Shown in pieces: positions 12,600 through 23,559 of a DNA stretch of 64,000 bases. The DNA comes from Zygnema circumcarinatum (taxonomy: Eukaryota > Streptophyta > Zygnematophyceae > Zygnematales > Zygnemataceae): NCBI GenBank assembly GCA_037447605.1, contig CM074809.1, positions 2,541,297 to 2,605,296 on the forward strand, read 5' to 3'. The first letter of the stretch is position 1, and each line of letters starts with the position of its first letter. The notes under the pieces are model-generated. The model saw only the letters and a program-made list of their open reading frames with translations, did no database searches and was not told where the DNA came from. A program made the position numbers and the translations under genes.

Positions 12600-15500
12600 T
12601 CAGATATTCAACTTTTCCACCCAATATCTCATCTGTTCCGCCACCTGCGCCGCTCCTGTCGATCCGTATGATTGAAATTTAGTTATCGAATTTTCAACTC
12701 CGAGGAATGTATACACGTCTTCTTCAAAAATGGGGTCGAGGCCTCGGAAATCATCCAAAGACAATGCCTGTAATTCGCATCTCCTTGAGACCGCTAATGC
12801 CACTGCTCGTCCAACTACATCATGTGACGTCCTGAAGGGCATCCCCTGTGAAGAAGGAAAGACGTGACACGGAGCAATAGGCAAGTCGATTAGCAGCAAC
12901 ACAGTTGAGAACACAGAAGCTTAGAGTACATCAAAAGCGAAACCAGCCAGAGGGCTTAAAAAGCCCGAGGAAAAGCCACCTAACAACTAACTGTAAGAAG
13001 ATGAGTCACAGTTATCGGAAATGTCTGTCCTTCGATCCAATGCTCACCTTGTAGACGAGATAATCTGCAAGGGTCGTGGCATCCAGGTGTCCTGCTGGCA
13101 GTGACTGCTGCAAACGCTCCTTATTGAAGGTGATGTTGGCTGCAAACTCTGCGCTCACTTCCAGCACGCCAAGGACAGTCTCCACACTGTCGAAAAGCGG
13201 CTCCTTGTCCTCCTGCAGAAAACCAAGATGACGGAAATTTATGCCGACCGACGAAGCTAAGAAACGACGGACACAAACATCTAACACGAGCCATAGTCAA
13301 AGTTAACCGCATTGGAAACTGCAACAAGATTTTTCCATTTTCCAGGTGAATGTAACTCAGTAAGCCATATGTGTCCTACTGTCCACACAGATGGAAATAC
13401 TGGTTGCGATGACTCGCTGATTGAGTTACTCTATTTAAAAAACCCGATTTACTTCATGGTGCGGAAGATGAACATAGTACGGGAATGTTTCATGTTTCAT
13501 TTGGGCAGGAAAGTCACCTGCAAGTCCCTGTTGTAGGCCAATGGCAACCCCTTGCAAAGCACAAGGAGTGTGGTTAGATCCCCAATAACTCGTGCTGATT
13601 TCCCCCTTACAAGTTCCATAGGATCTGGATTTTTCTTTTGGGGCATGATGCTGCTCCCGGTCGACACGCGATCACTTGGCGTAATGAACCCAAACTCTTC
13701 GGTGGCCCATAAAACCCACTCTTCTGCTAGGCGAGAGGTGTGGATAGCGATGATAGAGTTCGCAGAGAGCAGCTCGATGAGGAAATCACGGTCAGACACA
13801 CCATCTACGCTGCAGGGAGTTACCATGTAGACATGAAGAGGTTTTAGTAATCGCACATAAAGCAGGAAGGACTTTCAGCAGTAAAAAGAAAGTGTCCAAA
13901 TTTGTGTGCACAACCCACACAATCACCTGCACGAATGAATGGAGACTTGCCTGTTCCGTAGAGGCGCCGTGAAACCTAATGCTTGCGCTGTGAAATGGCG
14001 GTCTATGGGCAGACCCGTGCCAGCCAATGCACAGCTTCCTAGTGGCGAAAAGTTCAATCGTGTTCGGCAATCAGCTAATCGTCCAGCATCACGTTCCAAC
14101 TGCATGCCTAACAACACTGCTGACCATTAGCCACGAGGTGAAGGCCAAGAGCTTTCATGACAAAAGAACTTTGCTGACTGCCACCTGCAAGGAGTTCAAT
14201 GACGTCGTCCAAAGATATTGCAGAAAAGTTCGTCTTCCAGCCGCCAGTAAGACTCCTACTCTGTGCCTAGGCAATTTCTTCACGCAGTTCCACACTCTTC
14301 TTTGGTAACTGTGCAGGTTTTCCGAATAAGACGATATTTTGCGGATGAAATTCCCGAATTTACTCAAGCATCCATCACTGTTTCAGCTCCAACCTTTTGG
14401 AACGGATTCATAGTGTCAAGAACTTCATATCAACCTCCCTCCCCCAGCACTTCCAGGACAGGAGTACTCACCATCTCAACATAGGCTAGGAGCACATGCT
14501 GCAAAAGCAGTGGCTGCGCTCTCTGTAGATGCGTGTATCCCGGAACCACCAACCCCTCATTTGCAATAGCCAGCTTCACCAGTGCCACCTGGCATCACTC
14601 CAAACGTTCTGTCAGAGGGCAAGATGCGCATGGAATGAAAGCGGGGGGAAACTCACTTAGCATAAATACACCTAAGGGCAACACGCTTCCACGCCACGTA
14701 TCCTGGCAACTCTGTGGGATGCTAACATTTAAAATAGCAGCTCTCGTTCTTATACTACTAGCGTTGGTCGTCAGGCTTTCTAAGTCACCCCTTGAATTTT
14801 GTTTGTATACAGCCAGTCATAGGAGATTGCCATTCGGGGCAGGTCGCCCCCATCCATCAAAGCAGAGCTTCAAATCAAGACGGCATAATCTATCCTTTCA
14901 TACTGTCAGATACATCAAACAAGCCCACGCGTTTCAAACGCTTTCCCTCAAAAGCCTCACCTGCAACTTCTGAATGTGATCAATGAGCTGACCAATGGCA
15001 TCACGGCACCAAAGGCGCACATCTGTCACCACTTGGTCATTGCGACTACGAGCCGTGTGAAGCTTCTTGGCAGGTTCCCCGATGAGATCTGTCAGGGCAG
15101 CTTCGATGTTCATGTGCACGTCCTCCCGATCTGCTCGCCACTCGAATTCGCCATTCTCAATTTTTTGTTCAATTTCATCAAGCCCCCGCAAGATTGCGTC
15201 TTTGTCTGACTCAGACATGAGACCCTGCTTGTATTAGTCACCACACAAAGAATGCGAAGGTTAATTTCAATTTGGCTGATAGGACACCTCATTAACTGAA
15301 CAGTTTGCTCAGAGGTCAAAGATAATAGGGGAAAACCCTCGAAACAGAAACCAAGTTGCAGGTAAATTCAACCTCATTTTTGTCATACAAAAATGAACCC
15401 TCACAAACACTTCCACAACATGGCCTCTCCTAGAGTCAGCCAGCTCCTATATCTCTTCAGACAGTCAACAGACAATTCTAAACCCTATTGCAAGTTAAGT

Positions 15501-16736
15501 GCCAGAATTCTCCGAAGTGCACAATTTCAATGCCAGGCTCCCAGACACAAACTAAAGTGTCCAGCACAAAAGATAATTATGAATATTTCATCAGACCCCA
15601 TAAGACAAGCATTGAAACAGAACGCTAAATATTCAAGTAAAAGGGAAAGCTTCCACATGTCCAAAATTTTGGGGTCCTATCTAGACTCAGAATTCTCCAC
15701 TTTTAATCATATCATCTACTCCTCAAAGTGATAATGCAGCCTCTAAACAATTTAATAAAAAGAAACAATTGAGCTCTAGCATTCATGACAGCAGGTTAAA
15801 AGCTCTCTAGTAGGTATCTATGGTTGTGATTTGCACACCAAGACAAGAAACCATCCTTTCATTTAGAATAAGGACCTTTCTCCTTTTAATCATATTTCTA
15901 AAAAATAATCTCGGCTAGAAAGGGAAGAAGATAAATTCAAAGAGCAACAATACACCTATATAAACAAACGGTTAATCTCCTCAAGACGTGCCTCTGTTGG
16001 CTTCCGCTAGATAGTACATGCCAAACTAAGTACGCCTCTCATTGTGCTCCATCACGAACAAGAGCCTGTTGTGACTAGAAAGGATTTAACTCCTTAAGCA
16101 AACCGACAGCCCGCCAAAACTTATCACTAAGTTTTCTTAGAACAAGCGAGAATGCCACTGCAATCCTCTGGGTGTGATTAAAAGTTACGGAAGCTGGCAC
16201 AATTGCTTGGCACTAATTCGACATTCTCTCTTTATGCAAGGTCGTCGTTAGCAGTTAAAGACCCTTTAGCAGGTCTCAAACTTCAGAAGACGACAGCACA
16301 CAACTTTGAGCCACAGAAAATACAAAATACGCAACAGGCAACTCTGAGTTTCCAGCTTTTAATTTACACTTCGAAGAGACTCTCGTTTTCAAAGTACCTG
16401 TTTTGCAAGCATGCTGGCGTGTGCGCGGCTTCCCTGTAAATCAAACTTGTAAAGTTTTTTGTCGTATGAGACAGACTGGCCGAACTTCTCAACTGCGGGA
16501 GTGACGGAATCTTCAAACCTCCCTCCCCACAGCTTGGCTTCCTTCGCATCCTTATCTGTTGCAACCGACATCATGGCTGTGCCAACGCTAGAAGCTGGAA
16601 ATGCTGCTGACAGCGCGCCTGACGCCACGCCCCGACTGGAAGGAAGCGCTACACTGCGCAGAGTCCCTCGAGATGCGACTGTAGGAGCTCCCACCGCTGC
16701 TGCCAGCTGCAAACACCCCCCGGGTCCTGCGGCCAT
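12600..16736 (-). CDS. Argininosuccinate lyase, plastid-targeted form
   Basis: Last step of arginine synthesis: argininosuccinate to arginine plus fumarate, in the plastid. Seven exons join in phase: 16736-16398, 15224-14961, 14588-14472, 14099-13951, 13809-13518, 13212-13048, 12845-12600; 523 codons, the usual plant length. Visible family blocks: KLWGGRFE at the start of the mature protein, [53 protein letters not shown], the signature [13 protein letters not shown] with its catalytic Ser, and [20 protein letters not shown]. About 80 residues before KLWGGR are rich in Ala/Ser/Val without acids and fit a transit peptide. Start chosen at the ATG giving [11 protein letters not shown]; an in-frame Met at 16838 would add low-complexity sequence. 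The intron after 13951 begins GCAAGT, a GC-AG intron. Gene appears intact. Confidence 0.95.
13343..13474 (+). repeat. 132-bp dispersed repeat, copy 1
   Basis: Lies in the argininosuccinate lyase intron between 13518 and 13212. It closely matches 59772-59904 in the same orientation. Both copies begin CAGGTGAATGTAACTCAGTA and end GTGCGGAAGATGAACA. Inside, GTAACTCAGTAAGCC and GCTGATTGAGTTAC form an imperfect inverted repeat about 80 bp apart, suggesting a small MITE-like element. Confidence 0.75.
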
Positions 16737-17279
16737 GGCGCCACGTCCACGCTCCGCTAAGCAGCCTGACTCCTCTTCTCTCCCGCCTTTCCTCCCTCCC
16801 TCGTTCCCTCCCTCGTTCTCTCTCCCTCCTTCCCGCACAGACAGGCTTCTCCTCAGCAGCAGCAGCAGCTAGCCTGAAGTTTGAAGCGGAGGGCAAGCAC
16901 AAGTCAGCTCGTCCCCAGGAGACGGTTGGATCTTTCGCACGCGCGAGAGGCCGTCGGTGCGGCGGCGGCGGCGGCGGCGGCGACTCGCCGGATCCACCGC
17001 CACGCGGCGGGGCCCCGCGCGGGATCCACTGCCGGCCAATCGCTGCGGCCGGAGCGGACACGTGGCTTTCGCTTGGACTTGCGGCGCCGCCTTTTTTACA
17101 CGCAAGGTGCCGTATGGTACGGGGGGGGGGGGGGTGCGAAGGCCGCCGGGAACACGACACGGCAGACTTGACTTGCGGAACATCGAACGGAAGGTTTCTT
17201 AGGGCATCGCCATCGTCAGATCAATGCCGCCACATCATTCTTCTTCAAGGATTCTTTCAATACGGAAAGGGAAAGATGC
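16737..17279. promoter_or_regulatory. GC-rich upstream region of argininosuccinate lyase
   Basis: Contains a CT-rich stretch (16785-16835) just before the start codon on the minus strand, a CAG/CTG run at 16858-16868, a GCG/GGC trinucleotide run near 16960-16982, and a run of G near 17120. Several frames stay open here because of GC content and repeats; none has a protein-like composition. Confidence 0.45.
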
Positions 17280-17515
17280 GACCAGTTCCTCGTGGTTCCC
17301 CATGCTGATTTTGGCAATGTACATTTGATGGCCTCGCCATCGTGAGATCAATGCTATTTCCCCCTTCCCAAGAAAGGAAGTGGCATTGATCTCACGATGG
17401 CGATGCCATCAAATGTATACGGACAAAATTAGCATGGAGAACCACGACGAACCGGTCGCAAAGGTCCTAAGGACAAAACGAAAAAGCTATGAGCGAAAAG
17501 CTACGCCTAAGCTCA
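17280..17515. mobile_element. Foldback MITE copy 2, best preserved
   Basis: Long imperfect inverted repeat. The left arm 17280-17354 runs from GACCAGTTCCTCGTGGTT through ATGTACATTTGATGGCCTCG to CCATCGTGAGATCAATGC. The right arm 17383-17465 is its reverse complement. A short spacer of about 28 bp separates the arms. The flank after 17465 (AAGCTACGCCTAAGCTCAAC) also resembles the flank of copy 1, so the true element may be longer. Confidence 0.85.
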
Positions 17516-18060
17516 ACAACGCAATTTCAACCGATTTCTTATACGGAGTACCGTACTTATTTGCAGGGGAAACGCGATGTCCTCGAAGTACATACTCGTT
17601 TTGGCACCAGACTTGAGTCGCTTGATTTAAAACTCGCGATTACGGTATGGTCCCTGTCCTGCTCCACGGCCGAGTACCTACGCAGCGCGCGCTCAGAGCC
17701 TGCCCTGCCTCGTATCGACACACTCCCTGTGCATTAGATGGCGTGGCCATCGTGAGACCAATGCCGATGCCAATGCCAATGCCAATCCTCATACTTGCGT
17801 CCAACGGTTGGTTCATCGTGCGAGTGTCGTTTGGTATGACGCGACGTAGACACGTGTTACCTTCTGACTGTTGGATAGACTGCGAGCGAACGACCGTTCG
17901 ATATGCTACGTGGACACGCGCAATAATCGCACCGTTAGATTTCCACCTGCGGGAGCCGTTGGATAGGCCGTGTGGACTGGCGTTAGATGCTGGCCGTTGT
18001 ATGCATGTGCGAAATTTGGTGAGGATGGCCGCTATTTGCCACGTGGACAGACCATCCGCG
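17516..18060. other. Unannotated spacer
   Basis: No gene seen. A partial copy of the MITE core (GGCGTGGCCATCGTGAGACC) occurs at about 17741-17760, followed by GCCAATGCCAAT repeats. Further on are ACGTGG/CACGTG-type words. The stretch ends in a CT tract leading into the satellite. Confidence 0.5.
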
Positions 18061-18089
18061 CTCTCTCTCTCTCTCCCTTTCCCCCCCTC

Positions 18090-18780
18090 TCAATGGTTGC
18101 AACCACTGACTAGCTTCCCAGCCAACCATTGCAAGTAACTTCAACCACTGGACTATTGATTCCCGCTCCACCCAACCATTGCTAATGGTTGCAACCATTG
18201 GCTGGCTACCCAGCCAACCATTGCCAATAACTGCAACCATTGGACCATTGATTCCCGCCCCACCCAACCATTGGATCCAATGGTTGTAACCATTGGCTGG
18301 CGTCCAGCCACCCATTGCCAATAAACGCAACCATTGGACCATTGATTCCCGCCCCACCCAACAATTGCCAATGGTGGCAACCATTGGCTCGATATTCAGC
18401 CAACCATTGCCAATGTCTGCAACCATTGGACCATTGATTCCCGCCCCACCCAATGGTTGCAACTATTGGCTGGCTATCCAGCCAACCATTGCCAATAACT
18501 GCAACCGTTGGACCTTTGATTCCCGCCCCACCCAATCATTGCCAATGGTTGCAACCATTGGCTGGCTACCCAGCCAACCATGGCCAATAACCGCAACCAT
18601 TCGACCATTGATTCCCGCCCCACCCAACCATTGGATCCAATGGTTGTAACCATTGGCGTGCTATCCAGCCAACCACTGCCAATGACTGCAACCATTGGAC
18701 CATTTATTCCCGCCCCACCCAACCATTCAATCCAATGGTTGGCTAGATCCGGAACCAACGGTTTGCAAATCGCGACCATT
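18090..18780. repeat. CCATTGG palindromic satellite array 1
   Basis: Seven or more tandem units of roughly 80-90 bp. Each carries CCAATGGTTGCAACCATTGG (a 20-bp palindrome), GGCTGGCTACCCAGCCAACC (a near-palindrome) and GACCATTGATTCCCGCCCCA. Units differ by point changes and small indels. Same family at 23560-23735, 24535-24575, 33110-33310, 42345-42455, 61085-61720 and 62600-62750. Confidence 0.9.
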
Positions 18781-19410
18781 TCAATGGTTGATCCAACCCA
18801 TGGTCGTCCGCCCTGCCCTTGGCCCGGAATGTTTTCGGCTACCCTTCGCGGACGTCCGCGATTGGGCGTGCGTCGTCCGGGCAGCTGAAGGTTTAGTCCA
18901 GGGCAGCCCTACACTGTTTTCGGCTGCCATATCCTCGAAGCAAACGTCCGCGATTGGGCGAGCGTCGGCCGGGCAGCTCAAGTTTGGCGCCGGGCAGCAT
19001 TCAAATGGTTATTTTGCCTTCCCCGCGAATGAATCGTCCGCGATTGGGCGAGCGGTGGCCGGGCAGCTGAAATTATTTCTGGTCCTCCGTCGCCGCGATT
19101 CCGATCAGGGGCAGCCCCCCTACGGCGCGTCCCGTCACGTCGCGCGCACCGTACGTCAGCATTCCCCCACGTCGGTGGCGCCACCTGTACGTCCGTACAG
19201 TCTGATCCACAGGGGAGATGAGGTAGGCGCGCGGCCGGCCATTTTGGGCCACCCCTTTGTCGTCCGGGCAGCTCGCTGCCAAACTTGAGCTGCCCTGCCG
19301 ACGCTCGCCCAATCGCGGACGCTTGCTTCGCGTATGGGGCAGCCTGTAATAGGTTTGGTCTGCCCGGGTCCCTCCCCAAGCCCTCGCCCCGCGGCCCGGG
19401 CTGTCATGTC
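18780..19410. repeat. GC-rich module array 1
   Basis: Follows the satellite directly, after GGTTGATCCAACCCATGG. Built from modules of about 90 bp holding CGTCCGCGATTGGGCGAGCG, then TCGGCCGGGCAGCTCAAG. Three to four modules are forward and one is reversed (near 19285-19325). The array ends at GCGGCCCGGGCTGTCATGTC followed by a CT tract. The same structure occurs at 23770-24480 and, inverted, at 60565-61070 and 61815-62585. Confidence 0.85.
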
Positions 19411-19419
19411 TTCCTTCCT

Positions 19420-19530
19420 CCCTCCCTCCCTCACCGACCACCCGCTCTCTCTCACTCTCTCGCTCACTCTCCCTCTCTCTCTTCTCTCTCTCTCTCTCTC
19501 TCTCTCGCTCTCTCTCTCCTCCTGCCCATC
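19420..19530 (+). repeat. CT microsatellite just upstream of a gene
   Basis: CTCTCT-rich tract from about 19420 to 19520, ending roughly 10 bp before the ATG of the unknown membrane-protein gene. Equivalent CT tracts close the other GC-module arrays, so this tract belongs to the composite repeat yet would serve as the 5' leader of the gene. Confidence 0.7.
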
Positions 19531-19531
19531 C

Positions 19532-20516
19532 ATGGCCGTGCCAGGTGCTGCCAAGGCGGCAGCTTTCTGCTCCTTCTGGCTGCAGCTGTTGCAGCTGCTC
19601 GCAGCAGCGTTGGGCGGCGGGTTGAAGGCTGCTGCAGCCGCCCGCCCGCACCTGGAAGACCTTTGTCTCGTGTGGTGCACCGTCTCCTGGCATGCGCTGG
19701 CTGCCATGGCGGTGCTTGGATACAGCGCTTGGGCGTGGCTGCTTGTGGGCGCCACGGAACTCGGAAAGGCCTACCTTTTCGCGGTGGACTGGTTGCACGA
19801 GGAGTTCGCAAAGGAGTTAGCGAATCCTCGTCGGGTATGACTTGCTGCACCTTTCAAATATTTCAAGCTTTTTGTTTTAAGGGTGGTTAGCATCGGAAAG
19901 TGCTTTTTGCGTTTGTGCTGCTTGCTTTTGTATGGGCTAGTTTTGAAGGTTTGTATGCATACGCTTGACTGATTTGGCGTTTGCTGATATCTTGTTTGCA
20001 ATACAGCTCCCCCAGACTGTGAAGACATATCCCATTGTGCGCGACTCGAAGAATTATTATGCCAAGTCCTCAGATTACCCGAACTTGAAGGCGCCGCTCT
20101 ATGATGAGCCTGAGCCGCTATTCAGTGCGAGGCGGCCTCTGTTCCGCGACTCCTCGCCAGTTTTTAGTGCAAGCCAAAATGCATTCAGTGAGCCGCAGTA
20201 CAGCCGCCGCCGCAATGGTCCCGGGGAAGGGAAAATGGGAGTGGGAAGAAATTTGCACAGCTCCTCTTCTTGGAAAAGGAAGCTGGGAAGCGACCTCCAA
20301 GATTTGGTTACCATCCATGAAAGGCTGAACAGCGGTTGGGATATCGAGGCGAGCAATGCGGCCTTGGCGCGTGAATCGGCTCTTCTGCGCCAGTCACTGG
20401 CCCGCTTAGACAAAATGCTGCAAGTGAAGCCTCTCCATCCGATGTGGACTGATCCCAGAGGAGTGTTTTTGCCATCTGAGGATGGCCAGGGCTTCAAGTG
20501 TCCTCTGTGTCCTTGA
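19532..20516 (+). CDS. Unrecognised two-exon membrane protein
   Basis: Exon 1 is 19532 to about 19836 (ends AATCCTCGTCGG before GTATGA); exon 2 starts after AATACAG near 20006 and ends at the stop at 20516. About 270 residues. Exon 1 encodes MAVPGAAKAAAF and two hydrophobic segments (FWLQLLQLLAAALGG and ALAAMAVLGYSAWAWLLVGA). Exon 2 is soluble: LPQTVKTYPIVRDSKNYY, a Ser/Arg-rich linker, a helical part (DLQDLVTIHERLNSGWDIEA), then RLDKMLQ and an end FKCPLCP. The CPLC at the terminus could be half of a metal site. The good splice junction and protein-like composition argue for a real gene. I do not recognise the family. It starts within about 120 bp of a repeat array. Confidence 0.6.
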
Positions 20517-21255
20517 TTGAGACAGGGTGTAAAAATAGAGTAGGAAGAAATAAGGCAATTTTTTTTTTGGTTGGAAAGAAGTGTGGCCCCCTACAGCAGC
20601 ATATCCTGCATGATGCATGGTTTTTGTTTCATATTGAAGCACAGCGTGACAATTGTCACGCTCTGTAGCGGTCCACAGTCCTTGAGTCCACATAGCAGAA
20701 TAACTGTGTCAGAAATTGTCAGTTGTAAATTTGTTGCCTTAAAAGGCTGTCCTTTTTGATGAAAAAAAGGTCTTTTTGATTGTATGACTCTCTCTGTACC
20801 TGTTTTTTGNNNNNNNNNNTTTGAAACATGGGCTTTTCAAGCTACATGGCCTGTTGGCAAGCGCATTGGTCTATTTGCATCATCACTGCACTGAGGTGAT
20901 AGAAATGATTAGGAGTTGGTTGGCTGAATCGCCAGCACTTGTCTTTGTAACCTTGTCATCACCTTCTCTGACAATATTGCATCGAGAGTGATTGTCCAGG
21001 TGGTGGGAGAGGGAGAGAGGGATGGAGGGGGGTGGGGAAGGGAAGGTCGCCCTCCACCGTGAAAACAGAATCAACAACTCTTGAAACAAATGTTTGCACT
21101 AGAACATAGAACTCCTCCCACACAGCCTACTTATGTTGGCCCCACCACTCAGTACCCAGTCATTCGAGGACTATAATCAGGTGCTCCATGAGCGTAAAAA
21201 ATATCACTCCCCGTTAAGCATCACACCACTAGCCATACATATGTACATTGCGCCT
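20517..21255. other. Intergenic stretch with a 10-N gap
   Basis: Convergent 3' flanks of the unknown membrane-protein gene and the VPS2 pseudogene. It includes the assembly gap and a short CT/CCTCC tract near 21005-21040. No gene seen. Confidence 0.5.
20810..20819. other. Assembly gap (10 N)
   Basis: Exactly ten N, usually a placeholder of unknown true length. Confidence 0.95.
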
Positions 21256-23034
21256 TTACAGCCGCCTCAAGTTGTCCAGCCGAGCTTGCAAGTCGCTGTC
21301 TATGCCGTCGCCTTCAGGGGGCGGGCCTCCTCCCCCTCCCTGCTCCCGCCGGTTGAGCAACTTTGGCGGCTGTGGCCTGCACCTGGGGCTGGGCGGCAAC
21401 CGCAGGAGCGTTCACAAGCTGCGGAAGGAGGGGCAAGGCAGAAAAATGTTTAAATTCCCGTCAGTAAGAGATTCAGGGGCTTGCTAATGGAGATTATTGG
21501 CAGCATGGGAGACAGGCCGCATGCATCTGGAAGGAGGGTGGGGAGAAGGAAAAGTGGAATCCCAGGAATCCCTCTCTCTCTCTTCCTCCCTTCCCATCTC
21601 CCCCCCGCTTAGACTATATACAGACGAATGTGCCTTACCGCATCTACTGAACAGCAGCAACATGACCTTCTGCTTTACTAGACCATACATGTGGGTGAGT
21701 GCTTTCGATAATTAAGTGTATGTGCCTTTTATATAGAAGGAATGGTCTTTGCATTGGGAGAGAGTACGTGAATTTGAAGTCAATCCGAGTCTGCTGATGG
21801 ACCTAACTGACCCAACTTTTTGCACTAACAACGGCATGAGCTGAATTCATGGGGACTCGCAGCAACTTCAACCAATGACATGGATCAGGTAATTTGATCG
21901 AGCGTCCAACCCTTGAATTTTTATAACATATTGAGCAATTGACAAGATATCGTATTCCAAAGAAGAGAGCACGAACCTGCTGATCCAAATCAATTCCAAT
22001 TTCATCCAAAACTTGATTCACGAGCTCCTCCGTTTCCTCCTCTTCCTCGTCTCCTTCCAAGGCATCATCAATGGCATCCCCCATCATTTCCGAAGTCATT
22101 TCCATCTTCTCATTCTGACGCTCAAACTCCTGCATTATCTTTTGGAGCGCGGGCAGGTTGAGCTGCTTGTTCATTTGGCCCATGGCCTTCGTGACTCCCC
22201 TCATGGCTTCCGCCATGGCCTGTGTCGACTTCAGAGTCTGTACACAAACACAAAACTTTCAACAGCTGGCAGAACACGCCCTTCAAATGCAAAAACGTCT
22301 CATCAGGTTAGAGCTGATCCACTTCTAGTGCTTGCCTGAGAGGCTCAAGCTTTTGCTTTACCAAAATGCACCTAAAATGGATGTTGAGTATTGGATAAAA
22401 AGCTGCCTTCTTACCTGTATTCTTAATGAAATGCCCTGCAGCTGAGACTTCAGCGCATAAAACTTTGTTATTTGGTGCCTTGTTCGCCCTCACAGCTCCC
22501 TGCAAGCCGGTCTCCCTGCCAGAGCATTAGTACGGAAAACACAGACGCCTTTACAGAGTCGAGTTTTCTGAGCAAACAGTGGGAGAAAAATAAGAATTTC
22601 GACGTAAGTTGAAACACAAAGTGGCAAAACTAGTCATGTTAAGTGCAGAACAACTATCCAACTAGGCAAGCGAATCGATTCTGCAGAAAGCAGGCGGCAA
22701 AACCGACCTCTATCCATTCGATAAAGAATAAATATTCACATGCATATTTTGCGTACACAGCATCGACATTTGACAATGAATGAATGCAAACAATACGCTT
22801 CATTCAAAACTAAAAACGAAGGAAGGCATATAAATTAAGATGATGAACCCTGCACTTCGTCATGATGCACGCACGGCTGAACAAATGGCTCGAGGGAGCG
22901 ACAGGAAAGCGAAAAGCCCACCATCTGCCCCTGCTTTGCAGTCTTCTTTATTTCTGCGATCAGTTTCTTCTCCTGTGCCTGCAGCTGCTGCCTCTCCCGC
23001 TCGATGTCCCGAATGGAGCGATCCAGCAGGAGCT
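21256..23034 (-). pseudogene. Broken VPS2/CHMP2 (ESCRT-III) copy A
   Basis: VPS2 is an ESCRT-III subunit that polymerises in membrane scission at multivesicular endosomes. Exons seen: 23034-22922 (DRSIRDIERERQ..EIKKTAKQGQM), 22499-22415, 22237-21977 (MGQMNKQLNLPALQKIMQEF, GDAIDDALEGDEEEEE, LDEIGIDLDQQ) and 21419-21256 (LVNAP.., GIDSDLQARLDNLRRL). Damage: no exon for the conserved N-terminus (FGKxxTPxE type) was found in the 1.5 kb upstream. The second exon is 85 nt where plant VPS2 proteins imply 105, and its start (GAVR) and end (KSQLQGISLRIQ) are in different frames. The last exon is also in two frames, changing in a G-rich run near 21320-21345. The third exon is intact. Either a decaying duplicate or one with sequencing errors. 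Confidence 0.75.
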
Positions 23035-23559
23035 CTGCAATAGCCACAGCCCAACTCCACTTTTTGCCGATTTCTCCTCTTTGAACGCCGCCATTGCAGA
23101 ACGCAGCTCTAAGTTCGAGGAACACACGGAGGATGTAGGGAGGAGCCTGGAGCAGCTCGGAGAGCAGGCGGCGGTGGCCATGGCTGACCTTGAAGCGCAT
23201 TACTATGCTTCACCTGACAGGGACTCTTCAGCAGACCAGCGGATAGTGCTAGCTCTCATGGATCGCAGTTCCTCATCCCTCGGTACAGCAGCTGCTGAAC
23301 ATCGTCTTCTTATCTTCTTGGCCTCAGCTTTTCCACACTGTTGCTTGTCACAGAGAAGGTTCCAAGCAGGGGTTTCAAAAGCAACCAGCAAGCCTCTACC
23401 TCTGTTCTCAGCACATTCTGTGAAATGGAAGCATGCCTCTATCAATGTCATTACCCCCTTTCTCCCTCTATCTCTCTCGCCCTCACTCTCTCACCCCCTC
23501 CCTCACACTCCCTCTCCCCCTTTCCCTCTCTCCCTCTCTCCCTTTTTCCCCATCTCAAT
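23035..23559. other. Sequence joined to the VPS2 fragment, origin unknown
   Basis: Between the first detectable VPS2 exon and the satellite, where the VPS2 N-terminal exon would be expected. One plus-strand frame is open and helical in character at 23070-23220 (AAIAERSSKFEEHTEDVGRS, EQLGEQAAVAMADLEAH), resembling a fragment of a coiled-coil protein. No family is recognised. A CT-rich tract at 23455-23555 leads into the satellite. Confidence 0.45.

Noticed and set aside
16881-17202. Plus-strand ORFs upstream of argininosuccinate lyase
   Set aside because: Ala/Arg runs from a GGC trinucleotide repeat; no domain, and all frames are open there.
18090-18780. Regular repeat-spacer pattern resembling a CRISPR array
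   Set aside because: The intervals are themselves copies of the same unit, not unique spacers, and the DNA is eukaryotic. It is a satellite.
18978-19798. Long ORFs of 130-240 codons over the GC-module arrays (also 23812-24378, 60510-61049, 61910-62620)
   Set aside because: They come from GC-rich repeats open in several frames on both strands, with Arg/Pro/Gly/Ala-rich composition and no domain. The same sequence gives unrelated proteins in each frame.
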